In this document: positions 26,607 through 35,959 of the stretch, in pieces
Numbering within the stretch: position 1 is the first letter of the stretch
Layout: each line of letters begins with the position of its first letter
Source: Dryocola sp051297175
Lineage (GTDB): Bacteria > Pseudomonadota > Gammaproteobacteria > Enterobacterales > Enterobacteriaceae
Reading direction: 5' to 3'
Length of the DNA stretch: 64,000 nucleotides
NCBI RefSeq assembly: GCF_051297175.1
Contig: NZ_JBINNY010000001.1
Span: forward strand, 4,216,001 to 4,280,000
Notes under the pieces: model-generated
Database searches by the model: none
What the model saw: only the letters and a program-made list of their open reading frames with translations
What the model was told of the DNA's origin: nothing
Translations under genes and position numbers: made by a program

Positions 26607-27439
26607 TGTTGTTCTGCCTGTGCCTGATTCTGTTGCTGATTAGGATTAGGTTCCTGTACGGGAGCGGGCTGCCAGCCTACCGCCGCGCCAGAGTCATACC
26701 GCAGGTCGACATAGCTGACGACTTTATTGTCAGCCAGCCCCTGCTGCTGCAGAACCGGATAGAGTTCCACAAAGCGACTCAGGCGTTTCATCGTATCGCC
26801 CCGGCCCAGGTTGAGCTTAATACCGTTATTCAGCGTCAACTGCCAGGAACGACGGGCGGTCATCGCCGCCTCGTTCAACGTGAATTTATCCTTTGCCAGC
26901 ACTTCGCCCATTGCGCGATAGCCCTGCAGCACTTCACCCTCACTTCCTTCCGGGCCCGATAACATCGGTAAAGTCTGCTTTCCCGTACGCTCTGCCGGAA
27001 CACTGAAGGAATTTCCTTCCGCGTCTATCATGTGTTGGTCATTCCAACGCGCTATGGGCACATATTCAACCAGATGAATCTTCAATTCGTCCGGCCACTG
27101 CTTTCTAACGCTCGCCTGCTTGATCCACGGCAAACGCTCAATCTGTTGCTGGATGATGTTCACATCCTGCGTCATAAAGGTGCCCGGTGGGCCCAGCGCC
27201 AGAATGGACTGGCGAACATCATCATTGCGCGTGTAGTGCCGATCGCCGGTTAACACCAGTTTGGAAAGCGGCAGACGCTGAGCATCTTCCATCCAGCCGA
27301 CCACAATCCAGCCGCCGATAAACACGGTAAATAGCACTATACTCAGGAAGATAATCCCGGCCAGCCGTCCGCCGTTGCTACGACGGGTGCTGGTCGGTTC
27401 TTCCTGGCGATTACGCGCATTCAGGGCTGCTTGCGACAT
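26603..27439 (-). CDS. ftsQ: Cell division protein FtsQ
   Basis: Bitopic inner-membrane protein linking early and late divisome parts through FtsB and FtsL. The 278 residues have a cytoplasmic N-terminus, a single membrane segment (IIFLSIVLFTVFIGGWIVVG) at about residues 29-48, then the POTRA and beta domains. The tail is rich in Gln/Pro. Coupled to ftsA by an ATGA overlap and one base after ddlB. Confidence 0.97.
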   Translation of the reverse strand: MSQAALNARNRQEEPTSTRRSNGGRLAGIIFLSIVLFTVFIGGWIVVGWMEDAQRLPLSKLVLTGDRHYTRNDDVRQSILALGPPGTFMTQDVNIIQQQIERLPWIKQASVRKQWPDELKIHLVEYVPIARWNDQHMIDAEGNSFSVPAERTGKQTLPMLSGPEGSEGEVLQGYRAMGEVLAKDKFTLNEAAMTARRSWQLTLNNGIKLNLGRGDTMKRLSRFVELYPVLQQQGLADNKVVSYVDLRYDSGAAVGWQPAPVQEPNPNQQQNQAQAEQQ

Positions 27440-27440
27440 A

Positions 27441-28361
27441 TCAGTCCGCCAACTCCAGAATACGTACTACCAGTTGGGAGAAGGTCATGCCCGCCTGCCG
27501 TGCCGCCATCGGCACCAGGCTATGGCTGGTCATGCCCGGTGACGTGTTCACTTCCAGCAGATAAAACTGCCCATCGCTATCCTGCATAACGTCCACACGA
27601 CCCCAACCGCTACAGCCCAAAACCTGCCAGGCCTGTAGCACTAATGCCTGCAATTCCTGCTCGCGCTGCTCAATTAAACCGCTCGGACAGAAATATTGAG
27701 TCTCATCAGAGAGATACTTCGCCTCATAATCATAGAAGGTTCCAGCAGGTTGGATACGAATTGACGGTAATATTTCCTCACCGAGGATCGCCACCGTATA
27801 TTCAGGCCCGCTTAACCATTTTTCGATCAGCACTTCTTCATCATGTTTGAAGGCTAATTCCAGCGCTGCGGGCAGCGCGGCGGCGCTATCCACCTTCGAC
27901 ATCCCCACGCTTGAACCTTCACGGCTAGGCTTGACGATAACCGGCAAACCCAGCTCTGCAATACGTTCTGACGTTGCGGCCGCTATACCCGATTCAATAT
28001 CACGACGCGTCAACGCCACCCACGGCGCTACCGGCAAACCCGCACCTTGCCACAGCAGCTTGGTGCGCAGTTTATCCATCGTGATAGCTGAAGCCATCAC
28101 GCCGCTGCCGGTATAAGGCAGCCCCAGAAACTCTAAAAGCCCCTGCAACGTACCGTCTTCGCCGCCGCGCCCGTGCAGCGCGATGAAAATCTTGTTGAAC
28201 CCCAGCGCTTTCAGCTCGGTTGCGACAGTATCTTTTAGATCGACACCGTGCGCGTTGACGCCACCCTCTATCAAACCAGCCAGTACGGCAGCACCGGACT
28301 GCAAGGAAACCTCACGTTCGGCGGACGTGCCCCCCAACAGGACAGCGATTTTATCAGCCAT
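27441..28361 (-). CDS. ddlB: D-alanine-D-alanine ligase B
   Basis: ATP-grasp enzyme that makes D-Ala-D-Ala for the MurF step. The 306 residues equal E. coli DdlB, beginning MADKIAVLLGGTSAEREVSL. The ligase motifs HGRGGEDGTLQGLLE, VKPSREGSSVGMSKV and VNTSPGMTSHSLVP are present. The reading frame extends 26 codons upstream, into murC, but the family N-terminus places the start at 28361, an 8-base overlap with murC. Confidence 0.97.
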   Translation of the reverse strand: MADKIAVLLGGTSAEREVSLQSGAAVLAGLIEGGVNAHGVDLKDTVATELKALGFNKIFIALHGRGGEDGTLQGLLEFLGLPYTGSGVMASAITMDKLRTKLLWQGAGLPVAPWVALTRRDIESGIAAATSERIAELGLPVIVKPSREGSSVGMSKVDSAAALPAALELAFKHDEEVLIEKWLSGPEYTVAILGEEILPSIRIQPAGTFYDYEAKYLSDETQYFCPSGLIEQREQELQALVLQAWQVLGCSGWGRVDVMQDSDGQFYLLEVNTSPGMTSHSLVPMAARQAGMTFSQLVVRILELAD

Positions 28362-29829
28362 GTTGGTCTTCCTCTTTAGGTTGAGGCTGTAATTTGATTT
28401 CAGCCAGGTTGCGCGCGATTTTGCCGATGTTCCCTGCACCTTGCACGAGAATCAGGTCGTTTCCTGTTAAGACCGGCGCAAGCATATCTGCAACCTGGCT
28501 CGCTTCTGGCACCAGAATCGGGTCGACTTTGCCACGGCTGCGAATGGTACGGCATAGCGAGCGGCTATCAGCACCAGGGATTGGCGCTTCCCCGGCAGCA
28601 TAAACATCCAGCATCAGTAGCGAATCTACCTGCGACAATACGTTAGCAAAGTCGTCGTATAAATCGCGAGTACGCGTATAACGATGCGGCTGGAAGACCA
28701 TCACCAGATTTTTGTCCGGCCAGCCCGCGCGGGCGGCTTTGATCGTCGCGTCCACTTCCGTTGGGTGGTGACCATAATCATCCACCAGCATGGCGCTGCC
28801 TGCTTTGCCATTTACCGGCTCAAGCGGGTATTCGCCGAGGAAATCAAAGCGACGACCAGTACCCTGGAAGCTTTCCAGCGCGCGTAAAATCGCTTCGTCT
28901 TCGATTCCTTCTTCTGTTGCGACGGCAACGGCGGCGGCAGCGTTCAGGGCGTTATGGCGGCCCGGCGCATTCAGCGTCACATGCAGCTCAGGCCTGTCAA
29001 GGCGCACGATGGTGAAGTGCCCCTGCGCTCCTGTCTGACGATAGTTCTCAAGACGTACATCCGCGTCGTCGCTAAAACCATAAGTAGTGGTTTGACGGCC
29101 CACGCGCGGCAATAGCTCGCGAATTACCGGATCGTCCACGCACATCACAGCACGACCATAAAACGGCAAATTGTGCAGAAAATTAATAAACGTCTGCTTC
29201 AAATTTTCGAAGTCGCCCTGGTAAGTATCCATGTGATCGGCTTCGATATTCGTCACAACGGAGACCATCGGCTGCAAATGCAGGAACGACGCATCGCTCT
29301 CATCCGCTTCAGCAATCAAATAACGACTGTGGCCCAGGCGTGCATGGGTTCCCGCAGCCTTTACCAGCCCGCCGTTAACAAACGTTGGATCCAGACCCGC
29401 TTCGGCGTAAATGCTGGAAACCATCGCTGTCGTCGTTGTTTTACCGTGCGTACCCGCGATGGCGATGCCGTGGCGAAAACGCATTAATTCAGCAAGCATT
29501 TCCGCGCGACGGATAACCGGAATACGCGCTTCATGGGCGGCGACGATCTCCGGGTTATCCGCAGAAATCGCCGTAGAAACTACCACCACGCTGGCGTCCA
29601 GTACGTTCTCCGGACGGTGGTTGAAATAAATAGTGGCACCCAGTGCCGACAACTGTTGCGTGACCGGGTTCGGCGCCAGATCGGATCCGCTAATCTGGTA
29701 ACCTTCATTGGCTAAAACTTCGGCAATACCGCCCATACCGGCGCCGCCGATGCCAACAAAGTGAATGTGCCGGACGCGACGCATCTCGGGCACGATAGAA
29801 CGCAGTTTCGCCAGTTGTTGTGTATTCAT
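28354..29829 (-). CDS. murC: UDP-N-acetylmuramate-L-alanine ligase
   Basis: Adds L-alanine to UDP-MurNAc, the first Mur ligase step. The 491 residues equal E. coli MurC, with the N-terminal Rossmann motif HFVGIGGAGMGGIAEVL, the ATP loop AGTHGKTTTTAM and the family DDYGHHPTEV stretch. Sits between murG (68-base spacer) and ddlB in the dcw order. Confidence 0.98.
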   Translation of the reverse strand: MNTQQLAKLRSIVPEMRRVRHIHFVGIGGAGMGGIAEVLANEGYQISGSDLAPNPVTQQLSALGATIYFNHRPENVLDASVVVVSTAISADNPEIVAAHEARIPVIRRAEMLAELMRFRHGIAIAGTHGKTTTTAMVSSIYAEAGLDPTFVNGGLVKAAGTHARLGHSRYLIAEADESDASFLHLQPMVSVVTNIEADHMDTYQGDFENLKQTFINFLHNLPFYGRAVMCVDDPVIRELLPRVGRQTTTYGFSDDADVRLENYRQTGAQGHFTIVRLDRPELHVTLNAPGRHNALNAAAAVAVATEEGIEDEAILRALESFQGTGRRFDFLGEYPLEPVNGKAGSAMLVDDYGHHPTEVDATIKAARAGWPDKNLVMVFQPHRYTRTRDLYDDFANVLSQVDSLLMLDVYAAGEAPIPGADSRSLCRTIRSRGKVDPILVPEASQVADMLAPVLTGNDLILVQGAGNIGKIARNLAEIKLQPQPKEEDQHG

Positions 29830-29897
29830 TCTCTAACCTGCAGCGCCAAGCGCCATTACATCAAAAATTCACGGGTGAAACTCACCACCCACAACCA

Positions 29898-30965
29898 TTA
29901 CGCCAGTGCTGCGGCGCTCACTTCTTTGGCTACCCGCTCGGTCGCATCAGGAATGGACGCAGCGCGCGCGCGTTCGGCCATAGCCAGCAGCGTCACTCTG
30001 TCCCACCCGGCGAGCGTTTCGGTAACGGCATCCACGGTAAACTGCGGTTGCTCCAGTATTTTGGCAGCTCCGGCCTTTTCCAGCGGCAGCGCGTTCCAAT
30101 ATTGCTGCCGGTCTTTATGCTGGAAGGGAACAAACAGTGCAGGCAATCCAGCGGCCGCAATCTCGCTCACGGTTAACGCCCCTGAGCGACAGACTACGAC
30201 ATCGGCCCACGCATAAGCGGCGGCCATATCATCAATAAATTCGGTCACTTTGTGCTGAGGCTGCGCGGCTTCGGCATAGGCCTGCTGAACAACCGCCTGA
30301 CCGCCTTTACCACACTGATGCCAGATAGTCACAGCATCGCCAAGACGCCCAGCCACCTGCGGCATAGTCTGGTTTAGGACGCGAGCGCCCTGCGAACCAC
30401 CAACGACCAGCACGCGCACCGGGCCTTCACGCCCTGCAAAACGTTCCTGCGGCAGCGGCAGCGCCAGCACGTCAGTGCGCACCGGATTACCCACTACGTC
30501 CGCTTTCGGGAACGCACCCGGGAAAGCCTGCATCACCTTTTTGGCGATTTTTGCCAGCCACTTGTTGGTCAGGCCCGCAATGCCGTTCTGCTCGTGAAGA
30601 ACAACCGGAATGCCGAGGGACCACGCGGCCAGGCCACCGGGGCCGGATACATAGCCGCCCATACCGAGGACAACATCCGGACGATAGGCCTTCATGATCG
30701 CCCGCGCCTGACGCCACGCGTTGAAGATACGCAACGGTGCCAGCAGTAAAGCCTTCACGCCTTTTCCACGCAGGCCAGAAATGCGGATAAAGTCGATTTC
30801 AATGCCGTGTTTCGGCACCAGGTCCGCTTCCATACGATCGGCGGTACCGAGCCAGCGCACCTGCCAGCCCTCAGCCATCAGATGATGAGCTACGGCAAGG
30901 CCCGGGAAAACGTGTCCACCGGTACCGCCCGCCATCACCATTAACCGCCGGGATTGATTGCTCAT
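29898..30965 (-). CDS. murG: UDP-GlcNAc transferase MurG
   Basis: Membrane-associated glycosyltransferase that turns lipid I into lipid II. The 355 residues equal E. coli MurG. The glycine-rich loop MAGGTGGHVFPGLAVA and the second loop VVGGSQGARVLNQ are clear, as is the UDP-GlcNAc binding region VCRSGALTVSEIAAAGLP. It overlaps the ftsW end by four bases. Confidence 0.98.
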   Translation of the reverse strand: MSNQSRRLMVMAGGTGGHVFPGLAVAHHLMAEGWQVRWLGTADRMEADLVPKHGIEIDFIRISGLRGKGVKALLLAPLRIFNAWRQARAIMKAYRPDVVLGMGGYVSGPGGLAAWSLGIPVVLHEQNGIAGLTNKWLAKIAKKVMQAFPGAFPKADVVGNPVRTDVLALPLPQERFAGREGPVRVLVVGGSQGARVLNQTMPQVAGRLGDAVTIWHQCGKGGQAVVQQAYAEAAQPQHKVTEFIDDMAAAYAWADVVVCRSGALTVSEIAAAGLPALFVPFQHKDRQQYWNALPLEKAGAAKILEQPQFTVDAVTETLAGWDRVTLLAMAERARAASIPDATERVAKEVSAAALA

Positions 30966-32206
30966 CGCACACCCCGTGTAAACGCCTGGGCTTTAGCCAG
31001 ACGTGTTTCATAATCAATACGCAGCAACATCATGATTGCCGTAGACATTATCAACAAACTCGAACCACCATAACTGATGAGCGGCAATGTCAGGCCTTTC
31101 GTCGGCAGCATACCCGCCGCCGCGCCCACGTTAACTAACGCCTGGAAGCTGAACCAGATACCGATGGAACATGCGAGGAAGCCCGCAAAACGTTGATCCA
31201 TTTCCAGCGCGCGTTTGCCGATGGACATCGCACGAAAAGCGACGAAGAATACCATCAATAAAGCCAGTACCACACCGATATATCCCAGTTCTTCGCCGAT
31301 GATGGAGAAGATAAAGTCAGTGTGCGCTTCCGGCAGATACTCCAGTTTTTGTACCGAGTTGCCTAAGCCCTGGCCCCACAATTCGCCGCGCCCGAAAGCC
31401 ATCAGCGATTGTGTCAGCTGATAGCCGCTGCCAAACGGATCTTCCCACGGGTTCCAGAATGAGGTGACGCGGCGGATACGATACGGCTCGGCAAGGATCA
31501 GCAGGATAACCGCTGAAATACCCATGCCGATGATCGCGATGAACTGCCACAGTTTCGCACCCGCAAGGAACAGCATCGCAAGCGTAGTGACAAAGAGTAC
31601 AACAACCGTACCAAGGTCAGGCTGGGCCAGCAGCAGCACCGCCATCACCAGAATCACGCCCATCGGCTTAAGGAAGCCGCGCAGGTTGTTACGCACCTCA
31701 TCAACCTTACGCACCAGGTAGTTGGCGAGATAGCAGAACAGCGACAGCTTGGTGAACTCCGCAGGCTGAATACGCAGCGGGCCGAAGGCAATCCAGCGCG
31801 ACGCACCGTTAACCGAGCTACCCACCACCAGTACAATCAGCAGCATAGCGATAGAAAGCAGCAGCATGGCCGTGCTGTGCCGCTGCCAGAACTCCATCGG
31901 CAGGCGCAGGGTAATCAGCGACAGGGCAAACGCCAGCACGATGTATAAACCGTCACGTTTAGCAAACAGGAAAGGATCGTTTGCCAGGCGTTGGCCTACC
32001 GGCATCGACGCCGACGTCACCATGATAAAACCGATGGCGGCAAGGCCAAAGGTCAACCACAGCAGAGTGCGGTCGTAGAGCACCATGCTGTTAGAGTCGG
32101 CTTCACGAGAGCCCATCACCCAGCCTTTCAGCGCGGTCGACACCCATGACAGGATGGCAAATCCTGGAATACGTGGCATACGCAGGCGAGGGAGTGATAA
32201 ACGCAT
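30962..32206 (-). CDS. ftsW: Septal peptidoglycan polymerase FtsW
   Basis: SEDS-family glycosyltransferase that polymerises septal glycan with FtsI. The 414 residues equal E. coli FtsW and show about ten membrane segments. The SEDS signatures ASRWIAFGPLRIQPAEFTKL, GWG-type loop GFGRGELWGQGLGN variant (MAFGRGELWGQGLGNS) and the C-terminal PTKGLTLPLISYGGSSLL are present. Overlaps murD by one base (TGATG) and murG by four. Confidence 0.98.
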   Translation of the reverse strand: MRLSLPRLRMPRIPGFAILSWVSTALKGWVMGSREADSNSMVLYDRTLLWLTFGLAAIGFIMVTSASMPVGQRLANDPFLFAKRDGLYIVLAFALSLITLRLPMEFWQRHSTAMLLLSIAMLLIVLVVGSSVNGASRWIAFGPLRIQPAEFTKLSLFCYLANYLVRKVDEVRNNLRGFLKPMGVILVMAVLLLAQPDLGTVVVLFVTTLAMLFLAGAKLWQFIAIIGMGISAVILLILAEPYRIRRVTSFWNPWEDPFGSGYQLTQSLMAFGRGELWGQGLGNSVQKLEYLPEAHTDFIFSIIGEELGYIGVVLALLMVFFVAFRAMSIGKRALEMDQRFAGFLACSIGIWFSFQALVNVGAAAGMLPTKGLTLPLISYGGSSLLIMSTAIMMLLRIDYETRLAKAQAFTRGVR

Positions 32207-33522
32207 CAGCCTAGCTCCTTCGCAAGACGGGCAAAGAGATCGCCACGCTGTTCAAAGTTTTTAAACTGATCGAGGCTGGCACAGGCCGGTGACAGCAGCA
32301 CCATGTCCCCTGGCTTAACGCGCGGGCCAATAAGCTCCATCGCCTGCGCCATGGTTTCGGTTTGCTCTGCCACTTCTGGGCGCAGCGCAGCCAGTTCAGC
32401 CCCGTCGCGGCCAAAGCAGTACAGACGAACGTTCGGCCCTTGCAAATACTGGGCAAGCGATGAGAAATCAGCGGATTTCCCGTCACCGCCGAGCAGCAGA
32501 TGCAGCGTACCGTCAACGCGCAGACCATTCAGCGCGGCTTCGGTGCTGCCGACGTTGGTCGCTTTTGAGTCGTTAATCCAGCGCACGCCGTTGTGTTCCC
32601 AGGCCAACTGGAAACGGTGCGCCAGGCCGGTAAACGTGGTTAGCGCCTTCAGGCTGCTGGAACGCGGGAGTTTCACCGCATCGGCCAGCGCCAGCGCGGC
32701 CAGCGCGTTGGTGTAGTTATGCTGGCCTACCAGCTTCATTTCGTTGGTATTAAGCACCTTTTCGCCCTTGACGCGCAGCCAGGTATCCCCCTGCTGGCGG
32801 TTAAGGTGATAGTCGCCGACATCGACGCCAAAGCTGATGCAGCGCTCGTCCGCGCCGCGAACCGGCATGGTCAGAGCATCATCCGCGTTGACGACGCAAA
32901 CGGCCGCATTCTCGTAAACGCGCAGCTTGGCCGCCCGATACTGCTGCAGACCAAACGGATACCGATCCATGTGATCTTCAGTAACGTTCAGGATCGTGGC
33001 CGCCGCCGCTTTCAGGCTAAGGGTAGTTTCGAGCTGGAAGCTAGAAAGTTCGAGCACGTACAGTTCGCGGTTTGGCTCAAGCAGCATCAGCGCGGGCAGA
33101 CCAATGTTTCCACCTACTCCGACGTTTACGCCAGCGGCTTTTGCCATCTCGCCGACCAGAGTCGTCACGGTGCTTTTGCCGTTAGAGCCGGTAATGGCCA
33201 CGATAGGAGCCTGAGCCTCGCGGCAAAACAGTTCGATATCGCCGATAATTTCCACCCCGGCTTCCGCCGCGGTGCTTAACGCAGGATGCGCCAGCGCAAT
33301 GCCAGGGCTGGCAATAATCAAATCGGCAGCCAGTAGCCAGTCTTCATTCAGCGCACCAAGGTGGCGCTCTACCGCTTCAGGCAGTTTGTCCAGGCCTGGC
33401 GGTGAGGTGCGGGTGTCCATCACGCGCGGCGTAACACCGCGCGCAAGGAAGAAATCCACGCAGGACAGGCCGGTTAAACCCAGCCCAATGATGACGACTT
33501 TTTTACCCTGGTAATCTGCCAT
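32206..33522 (-). CDS. murD: UDP-N-acetylmuramoyl-L-alanine-D-glutamate ligase
   Basis: Adds D-glutamate in the cytoplasmic wall-precursor pathway. The 438 residues equal E. coli MurD, with the P-loop AITGSNGKSTVTTL, the NVTEDHMDRYP motif and the DSKATNVGSTEAAL stretch typical of MurD. Separated from mraY by two bases and joined to ftsW by a one-base overlap. Confidence 0.98.
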   Translation of the reverse strand: MADYQGKKVVIIGLGLTGLSCVDFFLARGVTPRVMDTRTSPPGLDKLPEAVERHLGALNEDWLLAADLIIASPGIALAHPALSTAAEAGVEIIGDIELFCREAQAPIVAITGSNGKSTVTTLVGEMAKAAGVNVGVGGNIGLPALMLLEPNRELYVLELSSFQLETTLSLKAAAATILNVTEDHMDRYPFGLQQYRAAKLRVYENAAVCVVNADDALTMPVRGADERCISFGVDVGDYHLNRQQGDTWLRVKGEKVLNTNEMKLVGQHNYTNALAALALADAVKLPRSSSLKALTTFTGLAHRFQLAWEHNGVRWINDSKATNVGSTEAALNGLRVDGTLHLLLGGDGKSADFSSLAQYLQGPNVRLYCFGRDGAELAALRPEVAEQTETMAQAMELIGPRVKPGDMVLLSPACASLDQFKNFEQRGDLFARLAKELG

Positions 33523-33524
33523 TA

Positions 33525-34607
33525 TTAACGCACCTTCAGCGTAGCCAGGCCTATCAGGACCAGCATCAGCGAGATAATCCAGAAGCGCACGATAACGCGC
33601 GGCTCTGGCCAGCCTTTCAATTCATAGTGGTGATGGATAGGCGCCATGCGGAAAATACGCTGTCCGCGCAGCTTAAAGGAGCCAACCTGCAGGATAACGG
33701 AGAGCGTTTCGACCACGAACACGCCGCCCATGATCACCAACAGGAACTCCTGGCGCAGCAGAACCGCGATGGTGCCCAGCGCGCCGCCCAAAGCCAGCGA
33801 GCCAACGTCGCCCATAAAGACCTGAGCCGGGTAGGTGTTAAACCACAGGAAGCCCAGACCCGCGCCGACGATCGCCGTACAGACAATCACCAGCTCACCC
33901 GCGTGACGAAGGTAAGGGATGTGCAGGTAGCCCGCAAAGTTCATGTTACCGGTAGCCCAGGCCACCAGCGCGAATCCACCTGCCACCAGTACGGTCGGCA
34001 TAATCGCCAGGCCATCAAGGCCATCGGTCAGGTTCACCGCATTGCCGGTGCCGACAATAACGAAGTACGCCAGCAGAACGTAGAACAGACCAAGCTGCGG
34101 CATCACGTCTTTAAAGAACGGCACAACCAGCTCGGTGGCTGGCGTTCCTTTTCCGGCGATGTACATGGTGAAGGCAACGGCAAGAGCAATCACCGACATC
34201 CAGAAGTACTTCCAGCGCGCGATCAGGCCCTTCGTGTCTTTACGGACAACCTTGCGGTAGTCGTCGACAAATCCTATCGCCCCGTAGCCGACCAGCACGA
34301 AGAGCACGCACCAGACATAGGGGTTAGAAGGATAGGCCCACAGCAAAACTGAAATGACGATAGAGGTCAGGATCATGATCCCCCCCATCGTCGGCGTGCC
34401 GCGTTTACTGAAGTGCGATTCAGGACCGTCATTGCGGACGACCTGGCCGAAAGAAAGTTGCTGTAAACGAGCGATCATGCGCGGGCCCATCCACAAAGAG
34501 ATAAACAGCGCGGTCAGCAGGCTGACGATGGCGCGAAACGTCAGATAGGAAAAGACGTTAAAGCCGGAATAATATTTGACCAAATGTTCGGCCAGCCAAA
34601 CTAACAT
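33525..34607 (-). CDS. mraY: Phospho-MurNAc-pentapeptide transferase MraY
   Basis: Polytopic enzyme that loads the MurNAc-pentapeptide onto undecaprenyl phosphate, forming lipid I. The 360 residues equal E. coli MraY with about ten membrane segments. Catalytic Asp115-Asp116 lie in GFVDDYRKV; the NLTDGLDGLA and MAPIHHHYELKG motifs are also there. Overlaps murF by seven bases. Confidence 0.98.
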   Translation of the reverse strand: MLVWLAEHLVKYYSGFNVFSYLTFRAIVSLLTALFISLWMGPRMIARLQQLSFGQVVRNDGPESHFSKRGTPTMGGIMILTSIVISVLLWAYPSNPYVWCVLFVLVGYGAIGFVDDYRKVVRKDTKGLIARWKYFWMSVIALAVAFTMYIAGKGTPATELVVPFFKDVMPQLGLFYVLLAYFVIVGTGNAVNLTDGLDGLAIMPTVLVAGGFALVAWATGNMNFAGYLHIPYLRHAGELVIVCTAIVGAGLGFLWFNTYPAQVFMGDVGSLALGGALGTIAVLLRQEFLLVIMGGVFVVETLSVILQVGSFKLRGQRIFRMAPIHHHYELKGWPEPRVIVRFWIISLMLVLIGLATLKVR

Positions 34608-35959
34608 GTCCCAATCTCCTGTAATGCGTGCACCACCTCTTCCATGGCAGCACTACGTGAACCTTTCACTAAAATGGTGATAATTGAATGCTCGGCAAGT
34701 AGCGCCTTCAGGCGGGCTATTGCGGCTTTTTTATCGGTAAAATGCTCGCCAACGCCAGAGGCCTGGCTGATGGTTTCGCTCAGTACGCCAACGCTTAATA
34801 CGCAGTCGATACCCGCGGCTTTTGCGGCTTCGCCAACCTGACGATGGCAATCTTGCGCCTCCGCCCCCAGCTCGCCCATATCGCCAACAACCATCACGCG
34901 ATAGCCCGGCATCTCAGACAGAACCTGGGCGGCGGCGGTCATCGAACCGACGTTGGCGTTGTAGCTGTCATCGAGCAGCAGCTGCGTTTCGGCAAGCTGA
35001 ATGGGATACAGGCGGCCCGGCACGGCCTTCAGCTCTGCAAGGCCTTTTTTTACAGCATCAAGCGGTGCGCCGACGGCCATCGCAAGCGCGGTTGCTGCCA
35101 ACGCATTGGCGATATTGTGACGGCCCGGCAACGGCATCACCACGTCTACATCGCCCGTAGGGGTCTGCAGCGTGAATTCCGTACCGTGAGAGGTGATATG
35201 CACGTTTGTCGCGGTGAAATCGCTACCGGACGCATTCGGCGAGAAGCGCCAGGTTTTGCGATCGCCAATTACGTTCTGCCAGTTAAGCCAGTCGTTATTG
35301 TCGGCGTTCATGATCGCAATGCCGTTCACAGGCAAACCGGTGAAGATTTCCCCTTTCGCCTTCGCAACCCCAGCCAAAGAGCCAAAGCCTTCGAGGTGTG
35401 CGGCTGCGAGGTTATTTACCAGAGCGGCTTCCGGGCGGGTGAGTCCTACGGTCCAGGCGATTTCACCCTGGTGGTTTGCACCCAGTTCGATGACCGCATA
35501 ATCATATTCAGGCGTCAGGCGCAGCAGCGTCATCGGCACGCCGATGTCGTTATTCAGGTTACCGGCGGTGTAGAGCGTGTTGCCGCACTGGCGAAGAATG
35601 GCCGCCGTCATCTCTTTTACGGAGGTTTTACCGGACGAGCCGGTCAACGCAACGACCCGCGTTGGCACCTGCTGGCGTACCCACGCAGCAAGTTCACCAA
35701 AGGCCAGACGCGTATCCTCAACGACGAGCTGAGGCACATCAATCGGCAGGCTGCGGCTGACAAGCAGCGCACCGGCACCGCCTTTGACGGCCTCTTCAGC
35801 AAAGTCATGTGCGTCAAAACGTTCGCCCTTAAGCGCCACGAACAGGCAGCCCGGCGTTAATTTACGTGTATCGGTAGTGACATCGATGATGTTGGCATCC
35901 GCGCCATGCAGCTGCCCGCGCAGAATACCGGCGAGTTGGCGTAATGAAACGCGAATCAT
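34601..35959 (-). CDS. murF: UDP-MurNAc-tripeptide-D-Ala-D-Ala ligase
   Basis: Adds the D-Ala-D-Ala dipeptide made by DdlB and completes the pentapeptide. The 452 residues equal E. coli MurF. Motifs include ALTGSSGKTSVKEMTAAIL (P-loop), ELGANHQGEIAWT and DDSYNANVGSM. Overlaps murE by four bases and mraY by seven. Confidence 0.98.
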   Translation of the reverse strand: MIRVSLRQLAGILRGQLHGADANIIDVTTDTRKLTPGCLFVALKGERFDAHDFAEEAVKGGAGALLVSRSLPIDVPQLVVEDTRLAFGELAAWVRQQVPTRVVALTGSSGKTSVKEMTAAILRQCGNTLYTAGNLNNDIGVPMTLLRLTPEYDYAVIELGANHQGEIAWTVGLTRPEAALVNNLAAAHLEGFGSLAGVAKAKGEIFTGLPVNGIAIMNADNNDWLNWQNVIGDRKTWRFSPNASGSDFTATNVHITSHGTEFTLQTPTGDVDVVMPLPGRHNIANALAATALAMAVGAPLDAVKKGLAELKAVPGRLYPIQLAETQLLLDDSYNANVGSMTAAAQVLSEMPGYRVMVVGDMGELGAEAQDCHRQVGEAAKAAGIDCVLSVGVLSETISQASGVGEHFTDKKAAIARLKALLAEHSIITILVKGSRSAAMEEVVHALQEIGTC